Of a stretch of 8,619 bases of DNA, positions 6,899 to 8,619 are shown piece after piece. The DNA is from Muribaculaceae bacterium (GTDB lineage: Bacteria > Bacteroidota > Bacteroidia > Bacteroidales > Muribaculaceae). Under the pieces are notes generated by a model. That model made no database searches. It saw only the letters and a list, made by a program, of their open reading frames with translations, and had not been told where the DNA came from. The DNA lies in the NCBI GenBank assembly GCA_029056365.1, contig JAIDBM010000360.1, positions 1 to 8,619 of the forward strand, written 5' to 3'. Numbering within the stretch: position 1 is the first letter of the stretch; each line of letters begins with the position of its first letter. The position numbers were made by a program, and so were the translations under genes.

Positions 6899-8110
6899 CT
6901 ATGGCGCTGAGCTATTGCACTTTCGCTGTTCGATATCGGGCAGCAGGCCTGTTACAATACCGAGCAGCGGCAGGAGTGTGCTCAGCTGAAATATGAATTC
7001 AATGCTTGTGCGGTCGGCGAGCCATCCGAAAAACACGGATGCTATGCCTCCGAGTCCGAAGTTGAGTCCGAAGAAGAGTCCGGCTATCATTCCTACTTTG
7101 CCGGGTTTGAGTTCGGTGGCATAGACGAGTATGGCGGAGAACGCCGATGATATCACAAGGCCTATCACAATGGCGAGAATTATAGTCATGGTGAGGTTGA
7201 CATAGGGGAGTGCGAGGGCGAAAGGTGCCGCGCCGAATATCGACCACCAGATTACGAGTTTGCGTCCGTATCGGTCGCCGATTGCTCCGCCTATAAGGGT
7301 GCCGGCAGCCACAGCCGCCAAAAATGCGAAAAGGCATAGCTGCGACTGCCTGACATCGACTCCGAATTTGTCGATGAGAAAGAAGGTGAAGTAGCTGGTC
7401 ATGCTCGCCATGTAGAAGTATTTGGAGAATGTGAGCACGCACAGAATGAACAATGCCTGACGGATGCGCTTCGGCGACAGTTTTTTTACAGCGGGTGAAA
7501 CAACCGGTTTCTTTGTGGCCGACCGTAATGCGCTTTTGTACCACCTGCCTACATAAAACAGTGCCGCTATGGCCACAAGAGCCGCTATGGAGAACCAGGA
7601 TATTGATTTTTGTCCGAACGGCAGTATTATTATGGCGGCAAGAAGTGGTCCGAGGGCGGTTCCGCCGTTGCCTCCCACCTGGAATATCGATTGTCCGAGT
7701 CCTTTTTTGTCGCCGGCGGCACTTTGGGCTATGCGCGACGACTCGGGGTGAAACACAGCGGAGCCGATTCCGACTGTGGCTACCGCAAGCAATATCAGAC
7801 CGAAGGATGAGGCTACCGACAGCAGCAGTATGCCCACAAGTGTGAACATCATGCCGGCTGTCAGGGAGTAGGGGTGCGGATGCCTGTCGGTATATGCCCC
7901 TACAACGGGCTGCATTATGGAGGATGTCATCTGCACTACAAAAGTAATGATGCCGATTTGAAGAAACGTCAGGTTGTATTCATCGCGGAGTATGGGATAG
8001 ACCGATGGTATTACCGACTGGATCATGTCGTTGAGGAAATGACCGAAGCTTATTATAAGCAGAATAGAGTAGATTGTGCCTGTTTTTTCGCGGGCAGATT
8101 CTTTCGTCAT
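6899..8110 (-). CDS. fsr: MFS transporter, fosmidomycin-resistance protein (Fsr) family
   Basis: This 403-aa protein has about 12 hydrophobic segments typical of the major facilitator superfamily. It closely follows E. coli Fsr as I recall it: FGHFLNDMIQS (22-32), QPVVGAYTDRHP (67-78), VFHPESSRIAQ (119-129), SIFQVGGNGG (141-150), FSKYFYMASMTSYFTFFL (228-245) and the loop motif GDRYGRK (278-284). Fsr is an inner-membrane drug/proton antiporter that exports fosmidomycin; in gut Bacteroidales the natural substrate is unknown and the name does not prove resistance. Length and ends match the family, with a short basic central loop (about 190-215). It has its own -7 box about 24 nt ahead of the ATG, and the B12 operon downstream has a separate promoter, so it appears monocistronic. 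No link to the B12 genes is evident beyond adjacency and shared direction. Confidence 0.92.
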   Translation of the reverse strand: MTKESAREKTGTIYSILLIISFGHFLNDMIQSVIPSVYPILRDEYNLTFLQIGIITFVVQMTSSIMQPVVGAYTDRHPHPYSLTAGMMFTLVGILLLSVASSFGLILLAVATVGIGSAVFHPESSRIAQSAAGDKKGLGQSIFQVGGNGGTALGPLLAAIIILPFGQKSISWFSIAALVAIAALFYVGRWYKSALRSATKKPVVSPAVKKLSPKRIRQALFILCVLTFSKYFYMASMTSYFTFFLIDKFGVDVRQSQLCLFAFLAAVAAGTLIGGAIGDRYGRKLVIWWSIFGAAPFALALPYVNLTMTIILAIVIGLVISSAFSAILVYATELKPGKVGMIAGLFFGLNFGLGGIASVFFGWLADRTSIEFIFQLSTLLPLLGIVTGLLPDIEQRKCNSSAP

Positions 8111-8133
8111 AATGATTTCTGTTTAAGCGGCTG

Positions 8134-8141
8134 CAAATTTA
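8134..8141 (-). promoter_or_regulatory. -7 box of the fsr promoter
   Basis: Minus-strand TAAATTTG fits the Bacteroidota TAnnTTTG -7 element and lies 23 nt ahead of the fsr start codon, predicting a short 5' leader of roughly 15-20 nt. No good TTTG -33 match is seen upstream, so the promoter may be weak or need an activator. Confidence 0.5.
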
Positions 8142-8219
8142 GCTCAAAATCGCGAGATTCCTGCACCGGGGCGAATAAAAAAACATGATGCCGGATTTAT
8201 AACTCTGAGTCGGTGCGAC

Positions 8220-8241
8220 AAAAATCTGACTTATAGTCAGA
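8220..8241 (-). terminator. Intrinsic terminator, probably for the outer-membrane protein gene
   Basis: TCTGACT (8225-8231) and AGTCAGA (8235-8241) form a 7-bp stem with a 3-nt loop, followed on the minus strand by five U residues (8224-8220). It lies 115 nt downstream of the stop codon of the outer-membrane gene at the right edge and upstream of the fsr promoter, so it separates the two units. Confidence 0.6.
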
Positions 8242-8281
8242 GCGGACGACCTCGTGATGAAATCGCCCGCTCAATTTTTTT
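8240..8281 (+). terminator. Larger stem-loop with plus-strand T-tract (orphan terminator)
   Basis: GAGCGGACGA (8240-8249) pairs with TCGCCCGCTC (8263-8272) in a 10-bp stem with one non-Watson-Crick position and a 13-nt loop. On the plus strand it is followed by AA and then eight Ts, like a rightward intrinsic terminator. No rightward gene precedes it. It overlaps the 3' arm of the minus-strand terminator at 8225-8241, so together they could stop transcription from both sides. In the minus direction it may simply strengthen the end of the outer-membrane gene's transcript. Confidence 0.5.
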
Positions 8282-8293
8282 TCCAAAAATTTC

Positions 8294-8337
8294 TTTGCCG
8301 AGGCAAAACGCCAAGGCGATAACGGTTGCCAAAAGGC
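8294..8337. repeat. Cluster of three short palindromes
   Basis: Three small inverted repeats follow each other within 44 bp: TTTGCC/GGCAAA (8294-8307), CGCC/GGCG (8309-8318) and GCC/GGC around AAAA (8328-8337). All share a GCC...GGC core. They are in the 3' untranslated region of the outer-membrane gene. They may be mRNA 3'-end structure or remnants of a repeated element. No function can be assigned. Confidence 0.4.
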
Positions 8338-8355
8338 GGCGCTATGACGCTGTTT

Positions 8356-8619
8356 TTATTTGAGTATTGAGGTCGAAATGTTCTTTTCACCGCTTAGTTC
8401 TCCGGTTTGACTGACTTTCTTACCATAATTGAAAGTGTATGTCATCGTCAGAGATATACGGCGGTGGTAGTCCGGACCAAACTGTGTCATCTTATTGTCG
8501 TACCAGCGAGTAGTCAATGAATCTTCGCTGAGTTTCCATGACGACTGAAAGGGATTGACTAATGACAACTGTATGTTCCAGCCTCGTGAAGCCCAACCCG
8601 CACTTGCCGAATATCCCGT
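8356..8619 (-). CDS. Outer-membrane beta-barrel protein (OMP_b-brl_3 / TonB-dependent-receptor-like), C-terminal fragment
   Basis: This is the last 87 codons of a gene that runs off the right edge; the frame is open to base 8619, so the true start lies outside. The visible part has alternating beta-strand segments with aromatic girdles (WASRGWNIQLSLVNPF; DYHRRISLTMTYTFNYGKKV) and a polar tail ending ISTSILK. The TYTF.YGKKV...G...G... S.ILK ending is typical of Bacteroidota outer-membrane beta-barrels of the OMP_b-brl_3 type, which look like TonB-dependent receptors with a carboxypeptidase-regulatory-like N-terminus. The cargo cannot be told from this fragment. It does not look specifically like BtuB, and the terminator at 8220-8241 separates it from fsr. 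Confidence 0.8.
   Translation of the reverse strand, partial: TGYSASAGWASRGWNIQLSLVNPFQSSWKLSEDSLTTRWYDNKMTQFGPDYHRRISLTMTYTFNYGKKVSQTGELSGEKNISTSILK

Noticed and set aside
8356..8619. Treating the right-edge outer-membrane barrel as the BtuB partner of the B12 operon
   Set aside because: It is separated by terminators and fsr, lies upstream of the riboswitch, and its C-terminus looks like an OMP_b-brl_3 barrel rather than BtuB.

Overview
The window looks like chromosomal DNA of a gut-type Bacteroidales bacterium, most likely Muribaculaceae or a close relative. The evidence is Bacteroidota-style -7 promoter boxes (TAnnTTTG), BspA-type leucine-rich repeats, a DUF5074-type propeller family, C-terminal sorting-domain-like tails and the C-terminus of an outer-membrane beta-barrel of the OMP_b-brl_3 kind. 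Every recognisable gene is on the minus strand, so the window is best read from right to left.

Right edge (8619 to about 8220): the last 87 codons of an outer-membrane beta-barrel/TonB-dependent-receptor-like protein, then a hairpin-rich spacer with terminator-like structures. Next (8110 to 6899): a complete major-facilitator transporter closely resembling fosmidomycin-resistance protein Fsr, with its own -7 promoter box.

Centre and left (about 6831 to 134): a complete transcription unit. A Bacteroidota promoter starts an RNA at about 6798. The RNA opens with an AdoCbl/cobalamin riboswitch (about 6585-6795), followed by a 9+5-bp hairpin that overlaps the aptamer's 3' end and by an intrinsic terminator just ahead of the first start codon. 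Three tightly spaced genes for exported proteins follow, with 14- and 10-nt gaps: a 307-aa protein with DUF4430/transcobalamin-like features; a 1284-aa mosaic (BspA LRRs, DUF4430/transcobalamin-like domain, Ig-like domains, DUF5074/BtuG-like beta-propeller, C-terminal tail); and a 466-aa DUF5074/BtuG-like propeller. The unit ends at a perfect 21-bp stem terminator (134-177).

Interpretation: this looks like a B12-responsive operon of secreted cobalamin-capture proteins. It combines the fold used by animal B12 carriers (transcobalamin-type C-terminal domain) with the propeller type of the Bacteroides B12-binding protein BtuG. Unlike the known BtuG and BtuH lipoproteins, none of the three has a lipobox. 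All end in a tail resembling the type IX secretion (T9SS) C-terminal sorting domain. No BtuB receptor or BtuCDF transporter is in the window. The riboswitch, the operon layout and the propeller paralogy are visible in the sequence; B12 binding by the proteins is inferred.
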